Shown: positions 28,383 through 35,439 of the stretch, one piece after another
How positions within the stretch are numbered: the stretch's first letter is position 1
Layout of the letters: the number at the start of each line of letters is the position of its first letter
Source of the DNA: an uncultured Alistipes sp.
GTDB taxonomy: Bacteria; Bacteroidota; Bacteroidia; Bacteroidales; Rikenellaceae
DNA: 64,000 nt
Direction: 5' to 3'
Assembly: GCF_963931675.1 (NCBI RefSeq)
Contig: NZ_OZ007039.1
Span: 1,459,657-1,523,656, forward strand
The notes under the pieces: generated by a model
The model's input: the letters and a program-made list of their open reading frames with translations, nothing else
What the model was told of the DNA's origin: nothing
The model's database searches: none
Made by a program: the position numbers and the translations under genes

Positions 28383-28458
28383 GCGGAAATAGCTCAGTTG
28401 GTAGAGCGCAACCTTGCCAAGGTTGAGGTCGCGGGTCCGAGTCCCGTTTTCCGCTCCA
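28383..28458 (+). tRNA. tRNA-Gly (anticodon GCC), CCA encoded
   Basis: The acceptor arm GCGGAAA (28383-28389) pairs with TTTCCGC (28448-28454), then the discriminator T and an encoded CCA (28456-28458). The D-arm has AGCTCAGTTGGTAGAGC. The anticodon stem CAACC/GGTTG encloses TTGCCAA, so the anticodon is GCC. The T-arm has GGTCCGAGTCC. All arms are intact. Confidence 0.95.
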
Positions 28459-28570
28459 AGGGGGGGGAGCTCCGAAATAAAGTAAAAGCATTGTATATCA
28501 ATGATATGCAAGGCTTTTTCATTTTTGGCTGGTTCCTGAAAATACATTCTCAGGCAACGAGTCCGAGACC

Positions 28571-28615
28571 AAATCGTGACCTGTTTTGCCTCGGGCCGAA
28601 AACAGGTCACGATTT
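28571..28615. repeat. Perfect 17-bp inverted repeat with 11-base loop
   Basis: AAATCGTGACCTGTTTT (28571-28587) is exactly complementary to 28599-28615 around GCCTCGGGCCG. No strong T run follows on either strand apart from the arm itself. It lies between tRNA-Gly and the CPBP gene in a gene-free stretch (28459-28683). It may be a bidirectional terminator or a mobile-element recognition hairpin. Confidence 0.75.
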
Positions 28616-28683
28616 AGCTATATTTCGTTGATATGCATTATTTTACTTTGTATCATTCCGATGCTGAAGACAGATAAGAAAGG

Positions 28684-29454
28684 TTAGAATTCCCAAATGG
28701 GATAATCAAAGATTTTCCCACCTCTCTTCTTATGATAATAGATTGTAATGGCAATAGCCAATGCAATGCTGATAATTCGGACAATGTTGGAAACCAAGCC
28801 TCCCGCTGCGACTTCTGTACCCTCCATGGTGAAAACATGCCAGGCTCCGTTCATCAGTGTATGTAATCCGATTGGAATCCATATATTGAAATTCCACTCG
28901 ACATATATCCAACTGAAATAGAGTGCGCCGATAAAGGTTACACCGAAAGCCGCGAGTGCCGAAAGCGCATCGTGTCCCTGATAGAGATGCACGGAGCCAA
29001 AATAGAGGGCCGGCAATATGACCGCCCAGAAGAAACCTGTTTTTGCATATCGGAAAAGCAAACCAAACATGAAAGCCCGAAACACCAGTTCCTCCTTGAA
29101 TCCTGTCAGAATACATCTATCATAAAACACGGAGAATGTCAACTCTGTATTAAGGTTGCCGAAAAAAGGGAATACAAGATACAACGGTAGCACGCAAAGG
29201 AGTGCGATACCAAATCCTTTGAGAATATTTCCACTCAGCCCGAGAAAAGAAAACAGTTCTTTCGGTCTAATTACAACTATTGTCAAAATCAAAGTAACAA
29301 GCGAAAGGAGCAATGCCTTTATCGACAGCCCGAGGATAGAATTGCTCGGTATATCGAAAAGTGTTGTTACAAAGCCTATGTTTCTCCAGAAGAAGATTAT
29401 AATAATGCTCGCAATGATAGAATACAGTATCCTTGCTGTTTTCGATTGAATCAT
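28684..29454 (-). CDS. CPBP-family intramembrane metalloprotease
   Basis: A 256-residue protein with about eight hydrophobic segments. GFKEELVFRAFMFG contains the EExxxR motif (E121, E122, R126); FGSVHLYQG (H156) and HTLMNGAWH (H198, N202) supply the other conserved polar residues of the CAAX-protease/bacteriocin-processing fold. Such proteins process prenylated proteins or peptides, or give bacteriocin self-immunity; the substrate is unknown. The gene is AT-rich against its surroundings and sits among mobile-element remnants, so horizontal acquisition is likely. Confidence 0.85.
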   Translation of the reverse strand: MIQSKTARILYSIIASIIIIFFWRNIGFVTTLFDIPSNSILGLSIKALLLSLVTLILTIVVIRPKELFSFLGLSGNILKGFGIALLCVLPLYLVFPFFGNLNTELTFSVFYDRCILTGFKEELVFRAFMFGLLFRYAKTGFFWAVILPALYFGSVHLYQGHDALSALAAFGVTFIGALYFSWIYVEWNFNIWIPIGLHTLMNGAWHVFTMEGTEVAAGGLVSNIVRIISIALAIAITIYYHKKRGGKIFDYPIWEF

Positions 29455-29512
29455 ATATTTATTGCAAAATCCTGTTTTAGAATCGCAAAATTAGAAAATA
29501 TTTCTCAGCCTC

Positions 29513-29644
29513 GGAATGCCAATTGATATAATCGCCAAGATCCTCGGCCACTCGAATACCAACATGACCCGTCATTATGCCAAAATATCCGAGGCGAATA
29601 TCAGTCGGGAGATGCAAAAAATCGGGAAAATCCTAACGTACTGA
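29513..29644 (+). pseudogene. C-terminal remnant of a tyrosine integrase
   Basis: A 43-residue in-frame tail, GMPIDIIAKILGHSN followed by NMTRHYAKISEA, ends at TGA 29642-29644. It contains the LGHS histidine box and the HYAK catalytic tyrosine of Bacteroidota integrases, but the upstream sequence is not integrase. It is a deletion relic of an integrative element. Confidence 0.8.
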
Positions 29645-29752
29645 TGCAGGCGACCGACCGGGCGGCAGTGACGGGTGTTCATTGAGCCTGTGTAGTATAA
29701 ATATGAGGTTGGATCAGTGTCGATTCATGGGCCTTTTCTTCTTTTTCCGAAT

Positions 29753-30055
29753 CTACTGTTGTTGCTCCTTCTCATAAGCCTGTACGTCTGCCAACTCCAG
29801 AATCGCGGCCAGCGGATGGATCAACGGATCCGGCCGGTATGGCTCTTTTGAGGAAAACGGTGTCTGTTCTGAGGTATTCCGATAGACTCTTCTGCCCTCC
29901 GCTTCGGGATAAAACTGCTGCTCGAAGGCATTGGCCGAGAAACTCCTTTCCTGCAGGGATCCGTTAGCTACAATTCCCTGCCCTCGGTTAACCTTCTCCT
30001 CGTTGTAGCGGATAGCGCCGCCGACGGTCGCTCCCGTCCTTATATTCGCAACCAT
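29753..30055 (-). pseudogene. Truncated MobB-like relaxase fragment
   Basis: From the Met at 30055 the frame reads MVANIRTGATVGGAIRYNEE then KVNRGQG, which is the N terminus of Bacteroidota mobilisation relaxases (the MVAKI...GA..YN..KV pattern). The histidine triad region is absent. After about 40 residues the frame continues into an unrelated-looking tail ending AYEKEQQQ, suggesting an internal deletion that joined two ends. It is non-functional as a relaxase. It lies next to the integrase tail, consistent with a decayed conjugative or mobilisable element. Confidence 0.65.
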
Positions 30056-30134
30056 CTTTCGGCCTGTTTGGTAAGATCCCGAATCTCGATGCTCGACCGC
30101 TTCTACATCACGCGCCGCCGATCGCATCACGGAG

Positions 30135-30353
30135 GTGGTAACCTACCTCTCGGGCGTGGCCGGAGTAAACAGCGGCGTCGTGACCGACTGCTACGCTACG
30201 GGAGATGTCACGGGGGATGACAAGAATGTCGACGGCGTGACAGGAGAAAACAACAACGCCGGCACCCTGACCGACTGCTGCTGGAGCAACAGCCTCGAAA
30301 CGGGTATCGGCGACGGCACAAAGCCGGAATCCTGCCCGCAACCGGCTCCATGA
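30135..30353 (+). pseudogene. Fragment of a GLUG/beta-repeat surface protein
   Basis: The open frame reads VNSGVVTDCYATGDVTG and then NNNAGTLTDCCW, two turns of the short beta-strand repeat (G.V.NCYATG.V.G / NNGT.TNCYW) found in large Bacteroidota surface proteins. There is no start region and no signal peptide. It is only 72 residues, so it is a fragment. Bases 30354-30604 contain nothing recognisable. Confidence 0.6.
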
Positions 30354-30604
30354 AAAGTTGCTGCCCGGGTACGGATTACAACGTAATATCGGCCCGACAA
30401 ACCAGTGACCCGCCCCATCGTGAAGAGATTGCGACAAAGGGATATACAAGGAATTGACGCTGTAGGACAAAACTCCATCAACAGCACTATCTATCAGATG
30501 GTTGCAAGGATTTGCAACCGCATTTTTCAGGCAATCCCGAGCGGCCATGAAGCAATCGGACCCCCGAAATTCCGCATATCCCGTTCAAAAAACAGCGTCC
30601 CGGA

Positions 30605-30635
30605 TTTGGTTTTTCAAAAATTTTAACTATTTTTG
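30605..30635 (+). promoter_or_regulatory. Promoter of the pheA operon
   Basis: TTTG (30605-30608), 19 bases, then TATTTTTG (30628-30635). This is the exact Bacteroidota -33/-7 layout. The transcript would start near 30642, about 16 bases before the leader peptide ATG. Confidence 0.85.
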
Positions 30636-30657
30636 TAACCAGTTAAAGTCAGAAATC

Positions 30658-30750
30658 ATGAGACTCTACGGTTTTGCATACTTCTTTTATTACTTTTTCT
30701 TTTTTACCAGAAGAAGAAGCGGGACGGTATGCATCAATACCCTGAATTGA
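30658..30750 (+). CDS. Phe/Tyr-rich leader peptide of the pheA operon
   Basis: A 30-codon ORF from ATG 30658 to TGA 30748-30750. Within residues 4-16 (YGFAYFFYYFFFF) there are 7 Phe and 4 Tyr codons, followed by TRRRSG. It is placed immediately after a consensus promoter and before a T-tailed hairpin, with prephenate dehydratase next. This is the classic composition of an attenuation leader sensing charged tRNA-Phe (and tRNA-Tyr). Ribosome stalling in the Phe run would leave 30719-30724 free to pair with 30778-30783, disrupting the terminator. Confidence 0.85.
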   Translation: MRLYGFAYFFYYFFFFTRRRSGTVCINTLN

Positions 30751-30775
30751 ATCAAGCAACCATAAATTCATGAAG

Positions 30776-30810
30776 AATCCCGCACGACACCACGTGCGGG
30801 ATTTTTTCTT
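30776..30810 (+). terminator. pheA attenuator terminator
   Basis: An 11-bp stem (AATCCCGCACG 30776-30786 with CGTGCGGGATT 30793-30803, loop ACACCA) is followed by TTTTCTT. A competing antiterminator is possible: GCGGGA (30719-30724, in the leader codons) pairs with TCCCGC (30778-30783). It lies 24 bases before the pheA ATG. Confidence 0.85.
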
Positions 30811-30833
30811 ACAAAAAAAACAAATCTAAAAAC

Positions 30834-31679
30834 ATGGAGCAAATCGCCATACAGGGCATCGCAGGATGCTATCACGAAACCGCCGCCCGGCGCTACTTCT
30901 CCGATCGACAAATCGGCGTACTCCCCTGTTCGAGTTTCGACATCCTCTTCAGCCGCATGTCCGCAGACCCCGCCCTGCTGGGAATCGCCGCCATCGAGAA
31001 CACCATCGCCGGAAGCCTGCTCCCCAACCACGAACTCCTCCAGCGCAGCCGTGCCCGGATCGTCGGAGAACAGAAACTCCGCATCTCGCACGTCATCGCC
31101 GCACTCCCCGGACAAACCCTCGACGAAATCCGAGAAGTACACTCCCATCCCATCGCCCTGATGCAGTGCGGCGAATTCCTCAAAAGCCTGCCCGGGATGA
31201 AGGTCGTCGAACGCGACGACACCGCAGGAAGCGCCCGCGAAATCGCCGAAGAAAAACTACCTGCCACGGCCGCCATCTGCGGAGCCGACGCCGCGGAACT
31301 ATACGGCCTCGAAATCCTCCAGCGCGGCATCGAAACCAATAAACACAACTTTACCCGCTTCCTGATCCTCGCCGACGTGAGCCGCGCCGCGGAGTTCCAC
31401 GATCCCGCACGAACCAACAAGGCCTCGCTCGTCTTCACGCTCCGTCACACCCAGGGAAGCCTCTCGAAGGTCCTCACCGTACTCTCGTTCTACGACATCA
31501 ACCTCACGAAAATCCAGTCCCTGCCGATCATCGGCCGCGAATGGGAGTATCAGTTCTACGTCGACGTCACCTTCGACGACCCCGTGCGATACCGGCAGGC
31601 CGTCGATGCCGCCCGCCCGCTCACCAGCGACTTCCGCGTCCTGGGCGAATATGCCGAATGTCCCAATCCGGAGATCTGA
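30834..31679 (+). CDS. pheA: Prephenate dehydratase
   Basis: A 281-residue monofunctional enzyme. The catalytic dehydratase lobe runs from AIQGIAGCYHETAARRYF to about residue 180 and includes NFTRFLIL, which carries the TRF motif. A C-terminal ACT domain (about 195-270, LVFTLRHTQGSLSKVLTVL) would bind phenylalanine for feedback control; the segment equivalent to ESRP lies in the KIQSLPIIGREW region. It converts prephenate to phenylpyruvate, the committed step to phenylalanine. It is first in the operon, under the leader-peptide attenuator, and 60 bases before the DAHP synthase-chorismate mutase gene. Confidence 0.95.
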   Translation: MEQIAIQGIAGCYHETAARRYFSDRQIGVLPCSSFDILFSRMSADPALLGIAAIENTIAGSLLPNHELLQRSRARIVGEQKLRISHVIAALPGQTLDEIREVHSHPIALMQCGEFLKSLPGMKVVERDDTAGSAREIAEEKLPATAAICGADAAELYGLEILQRGIETNKHNFTRFLILADVSRAAEFHDPARTNKASLVFTLRHTQGSLSKVLTVLSFYDINLTKIQSLPIIGREWEYQFYVDVTFDDPVRYRQAVDAARPLTSDFRVLGEYAECPNPEI

Positions 31680-31739
31680 AACCCGGAAACGTCCGCAATA
31701 CAATCCATAAAAGTCGAACAGTCAAAAATAACAACCATT

Positions 31740-32804
31740 ATGAACGATCTCCAACCCATCGTACTTCCCGGGGTCGATCCCCGGCGTCCGTTAGTCATTG
31801 CCGGCCCGTGCAGTGCCGAAACCGAAGAACAGGTCATCCAGACCGCCCGTACCCTTGCATCCGAAGGGATCCGGATCTACCGTGCCGGGCTCTGGAAACC
31901 CCGCACCAAACCCGGAGGCTTCGAGGGCGTCGGTGAACAGGGTATCGCCTGGCTCCAGCGCGTGAAGCACGAAACCGGCATGTACACCGCCACGGAAGTC
32001 GCCACCCGCCGACACGTCGAAGCAGCCCTGAAGGGTGGAATCGACCTGCTCTGGATCGGAGCCCGTACGGCCGCCAACCCCTTCGCCATGCAGGAGATTG
32101 CCGATGCGCTGCGCGGGGTAGACGTCCCCGTGCTGGTGAAGAACCCCGTCAGCCCCGACCTCGAACTCTGGATCGGAGCCATCGAGCGCATCCACAACGC
32201 CGGGATCCGACGTCTGGGAGCCATCCACCGCGGATTCACCTCCATCGACAAGAGCATCTACCGCAACCACCCCATGTGGGCCATTCCCATCGAGCTGCAC
32301 CGGCGCCTGCCGTCGTTGCCGATCTTCTGCGACCCGAGCCACATCGGCGGCAAACGCGAACTGATCGCCCCGCTCTCGCAGCAGGCCATGGACATCGGGT
32401 TCGACGGCCTAATCATCGAGGCGCACTGCTCGCCCGACTGCGCCTGGAGCGACAAGGCCCAGCAGGTGACGCCCGACGCGCTGGCCTACATCCTCCGCAA
32501 TCTGGTGATCCGCGAGCAGACCATCACCACCGAAAGCCTCAACGAACTGCGCGCCCAGATCGACAAACTCGACGATCAGCTGCTCGAAATTCTGGTCCGC
32601 CGGATGCGCGTTTCACGCGACATCGGGCAGTACAAGAAGGAGCACGACATGCCGATCCTCCAGGCACAGCGCTACGAGGAGCTGCTGGCACGCCGGGCAG
32701 CCCAGGCCGTGGAGCTGGGTATGGACCGCGAGTTCATGCGCACGGTGCTGCAGGCCATCCACGAAGAGTCGGTCCGCCAGCAGATGGAGGTACTCGGCAA
32801 GTAG
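31740..32804 (+). CDS. Bifunctional DAHP synthase-chorismate mutase
   Basis: A 354-residue protein. The N-terminal domain (about 1-260) is a type I-beta DAHP/KDO8P synthase barrel: LVIAGPCSAET, GLWKPRTKPGGFEG, LLWIGARTAANPF and FCDPSHIGGKRE are its phosphoenolpyruvate/metal and phosphate motifs. The C-terminal 90 residues (LNELRAQIDKLDDQLLEIL...) are an AroQ chorismate mutase helix bundle. It performs the first shikimate step and the chorismate-to-prephenate step, feeding PheA directly. In many Bacteroidales an aminotransferase and tyrA sit in this operon; both are absent here. Confidence 0.94.
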   Translation: MNDLQPIVLPGVDPRRPLVIAGPCSAETEEQVIQTARTLASEGIRIYRAGLWKPRTKPGGFEGVGEQGIAWLQRVKHETGMYTATEVATRRHVEAALKGGIDLLWIGARTAANPFAMQEIADALRGVDVPVLVKNPVSPDLELWIGAIERIHNAGIRRLGAIHRGFTSIDKSIYRNHPMWAIPIELHRRLPSLPIFCDPSHIGGKRELIAPLSQQAMDIGFDGLIIEAHCSPDCAWSDKAQQVTPDALAYILRNLVIREQTITTESLNELRAQIDKLDDQLLEILVRRMRVSRDIGQYKKEHDMPILQAQRYEELLARRAAQAVELGMDREFMRTVLQAIHEESVRQQMEVLGK

Positions 32805-32883
32805 CTTCACCGCAGGTCACGGAGCACCCGTCCCGCACGGTATCGGGGAAGCCGCTGCACAACGTGCGGACTCGAAGCCGTCC

Positions 32884-32918
32884 ACGGGCGGTCCCGGACC
32901 GGGACCGCCCGTCTTTCC
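32884..32918 (+). terminator. Terminator of the pheA operon
   Basis: A 12-bp stem (ACGGGCGGTCCC 32884-32895 with 32901-32912, loop of 5) is followed by CTTTCC. The T tract is weak but the stem is very strong. Bases 32919-33028 hold nothing identifiable. Confidence 0.7.
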
Positions 32919-33032
32919 ATACGGATTGCCCGCCACTCTCCGGAAAGAACGGGAAGAACGGCGCACCGGGACAAAGGGACGACCGGGACGAAGAGGGAAA
33001 AGGAATAAAGAAAAAGGGCAACGGCTTCTGTT

Positions 33033-33092
33033 ACATTTCCGTGAAATGTCGGAAGCCGGGCGTGTAACATCCGTGAATGTTGTGTAAATTTG
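33033..33092 (+). promoter_or_regulatory. Two-component operon promoter with paired palindromes
   Basis: The palindrome ACATTTC-CGT-GAAATGT (33033-33049) and a related one, AACAT-CCGTGA-ATGTT (33066-33081), lie about 32 bp centre to centre upstream of the -7 box TAAATTTG (33085-33092). They may bind the response regulator (autoregulation). Confidence 0.55.
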
Positions 33093-33115
33093 GCGCGGAT
33101 TCAAACCCCGAAGCT

Positions 33116-33796
33116 ATGGCAAAACACAAAATCCTCGTGGTCGACGACGAAGAGTCGCTGTGCGAAATCCTCCAGTTCAACCTCGAAGTCGAAGGTTATG
33201 ACGTCGAGGTCGCCTACAGCGCCGAACAGGCCCTCGGAATGCACCCCGAACGCTATTCGCTCATCCTGCTCGATGTCATGATGGGCGAAATGAGCGGCTT
33301 CCGCATGGCCCGCATCCTCAAGGAGAATCCCGAAACGGCCCGTATCCCCGTGATCTTCTGCACGGCCCGCGACTCCGAAGACGATACTGTCGCCGGGCTG
33401 AACCTCGGCGCCGACGACTACATCGCCAAACCCTTCTCCATCCGCGAAGTCCTCGCCCGCGTGCGCAGCGTCCTGCGCCGCACCGCAGCCTCCGGCTCCG
33501 AACCCGAAACCATCGCTTTCGAAGGGCTCGAAATGGACCTCCGGCGCAAGGTCTGCACCCTCGACGGCGCGGAACTCTCCCTCACCAAGAAGGAGTTCGA
33601 AATCCTCGCCCTGCTCCTCGCCCATCGCGGCGTGATCTTCTCCCGCGAGGAGATTCTCCACCGTATCTGGAGCGACGAGGTCATCGTCCTCGACCGCACC
33701 ATCGACGTCAACATCACCCGTCTGCGCCGCAAGATCGGACCTTACGGAAAGCACATCGTAACCCGGCTGGGATATGGCTACGGCTTTGAGGAGTAG
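33116..33796 (+). CDS. OmpR/PhoB-family response regulator
   Basis: A 226-residue protein counted from MAKHKILVVDDEE. The receiver domain has the acidic pair D10/D11, phospho-acceptor D53 in LILLDVMMGEMSG, and the IAKPF lysine. The C-terminal winged helix (about 130-226, LSLTKKEFEILALLLAHRG... then VDVNITRLRRKIG-like sequence) is the trans_reg_C domain. Its last 23 bases overlap the sensor kinase start. Position upstream of a phosphate transporter suggests PhoB-like control, but that is inference. Confidence 0.93.
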   Translation: MAKHKILVVDDEESLCEILQFNLEVEGYDVEVAYSAEQALGMHPERYSLILLDVMMGEMSGFRMARILKENPETARIPVIFCTARDSEDDTVAGLNLGADDYIAKPFSIREVLARVRSVLRRTAASGSEPETIAFEGLEMDLRRKVCTLDGAELSLTKKEFEILALLLAHRGVIFSREEILHRIWSDEVIVLDRTIDVNITRLRRKIGPYGKHIVTRLGYGYGFEE

Positions 33797-35222
33797 GCTC
33801 TCCTACCACCGGAGGCTCTTCCTGCTGCTGCTGGCCTTCTCGTGGGTGCTGGTGGCCTGCTTCATCGTGTTCCAGTACGGACGCGAGAAGCACTTCAAGG
33901 CCGAACGCCTCAACGCCCGGCTGCAACTCCTCAACCTGCGGATGCTCGACGCACTGGACGAAGGCGTCGAACCCGCAGCCTGCATCGCTGCCCATAACGG
34001 GCCCTTCGAGGAGCTGCGCGTGACGATCATCGACCGTCAGGGGAACGTCCTCTTCGACAACTCGCTCGACACGCTCCCCGCAGCCAACCACCTCGACCGC
34101 CCGGAAGTCGCCGAGGCCCTGGCCCACGGCTCCGGATACACCATCCGCCGACACTCGGAGAGCACCCACCGCAACTACTTCTACTCGGCGATGCTCGGCG
34201 ACCGCTATATCATCCGGTCGGCCGTGCCCTACTCCGTACCGCTGAGCACGGTCCTGGCCGCCGACCGCGTATTCCTCTGGTTCATGCTCGGGGTCACGCT
34301 GCTGATGAGCATCGCGGGATACTTCGCCACACGGCGGCTGGGGCACAACATCTCGCGGCTGAACGACTTCGCCCAGCGCGCCGAACGCGGCGAACGGATC
34401 GACGAACCGGAGTCCTTCCCCCACGATGAACTGGGCGAAATCTCGAACCACATCATCCGGCTCTACGCCCGACTGCAGCAGACGACGGCCGACCGCGATC
34501 GCGAACACGCCCTGGCCCTGCACGAGGAACAGGAGAAGATCCGCATCAAGAAACAGCTCACGAACAACATCAACCACGAGTTGAAAACCCCCGTAGCGGC
34601 CATCCAGGGCTATCTGGAGACACTGCTGGCCAACCCTTCGCTCGACGCGGGCAGACGCACGGAGTTCCTCGAAAAGAGCTGCGCGCAGATCGAACGCCTA
34701 CGCCGTCTGCTCTCCGACGTGGCGACCATCACCCGCATGGACGAAGCGAGCCAGGTGATCCGCAAGGAGCCCGTCGTCGTGAACGACCTGATCGCCGAGG
34801 TGGCCGAAGAGATGGCATTGAAACCTGCCGAACAGCGGCTGCGCGTGAATGTCGACTTCCCGGAGCGGGTCGAGGTTGTAGGGAATCCCGCCCTGCTGAG
34901 TTCGATCTTCCGCAACCTCGCGGACAACGCCGCCGCCTACTCCGGCGGGCGCGACATCTACATCCGGCTGCTGGACAATTCGCCCGAAGCGTGCACGATC
35001 CTCTTCGCCGACAACGGAATCGGTGTCAGCGACGAGCACCTTCCCCACCTCTTCGAACGCTTCTACCGCGTCGACAAGGGGCGTTCGCGCAAGCTCGGGG
35101 GAACGGGGCTCGGGCTCTCGATCGTCAAAAACGCCGTGATGATCCACGGAGGGACGATCTCCGCCCGCAACCGCGAACGCGGAGGTCTCGAATTCCGCTT
35201 CACACTCCGGAAAAAAGGCTGA
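33774..35222 (+). CDS. Sensor histidine kinase (PhoR-like)
   Basis: A 482-residue membrane kinase. TM1 is about 14-34, then an extracytoplasmic sensor loop (about 35-165), TM2 about 166-186 and a HAMP-like linker to 240. The H box NNINHELKTPVAA places the phospho-histidine at H268. The ATPase domain shows NLADNAAAYS (N box), DNGIGVS (G1) and GTGLGLSIV (G2). It overlaps the response regulator by 23 bases, so the pair is translationally coupled. The signal is probably phosphate or envelope state, given the transporter gene that follows. Confidence 0.93.
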   Translation: MATALRSRLSYHRRLFLLLLAFSWVLVACFIVFQYGREKHFKAERLNARLQLLNLRMLDALDEGVEPAACIAAHNGPFEELRVTIIDRQGNVLFDNSLDTLPAANHLDRPEVAEALAHGSGYTIRRHSESTHRNYFYSAMLGDRYIIRSAVPYSVPLSTVLAADRVFLWFMLGVTLLMSIAGYFATRRLGHNISRLNDFAQRAERGERIDEPESFPHDELGEISNHIIRLYARLQQTTADRDREHALALHEEQEKIRIKKQLTNNINHELKTPVAAIQGYLETLLANPSLDAGRRTEFLEKSCAQIERLRRLLSDVATITRMDEASQVIRKEPVVVNDLIAEVAEEMALKPAEQRLRVNVDFPERVEVVGNPALLSSIFRNLADNAAAYSGGRDIYIRLLDNSPEACTILFADNGIGVSDEHLPHLFERFYRVDKGRSRKLGGTGLGLSIVKNAVMIHGGTISARNRERGGLEFRFTLRKKG

Positions 35223-35439
35223 AAAGCAACGTTTCACAACGTCGAAACACCGCTGTAACCATTTTGTAATATCTGTTTCGGACCTTTGCTCCCGGCAAGC
35301 CGAATCTCTCCCGGAAGTCCCCGGCACGGCGCCGAAGCCCCGCCCCGCGGCGAGGACGCAACGGCAGCCTCGCGTCGACCTCCCCGAAGACGGCCCGCCC
35401 CGAACGGGAAACTTTCAAAAACGGAACAGATATTTCACC
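35223..35439 (+). other. Gap between sensor kinase and phosphate transporter
   Basis: There is no ORF. It contains an AT-rich patch (CGCTGTAACCATTTTGTAAT at about 35252-35271) and a GC-rich leader. No strict TAnnTTTG box was found, so whether the transporter has its own promoter is unclear. Confidence 0.4.

Noticed and set aside
29726..29776. A short Phe-rich ORF (MGLFFFFRIYCCCSFS) resembling a leader peptide
   Set aside because: It lies at and beyond the 3' end of the relaxase fragment, without a promoter or terminator and without an amino-acid gene downstream; the run comes from a T-rich patch.
28383..30600. A genomic island integrated into the tRNA-Gly 3' end
   Set aside because: No duplicate of the tRNA 3' end was found downstream, although integrase and relaxase relics are nearby.
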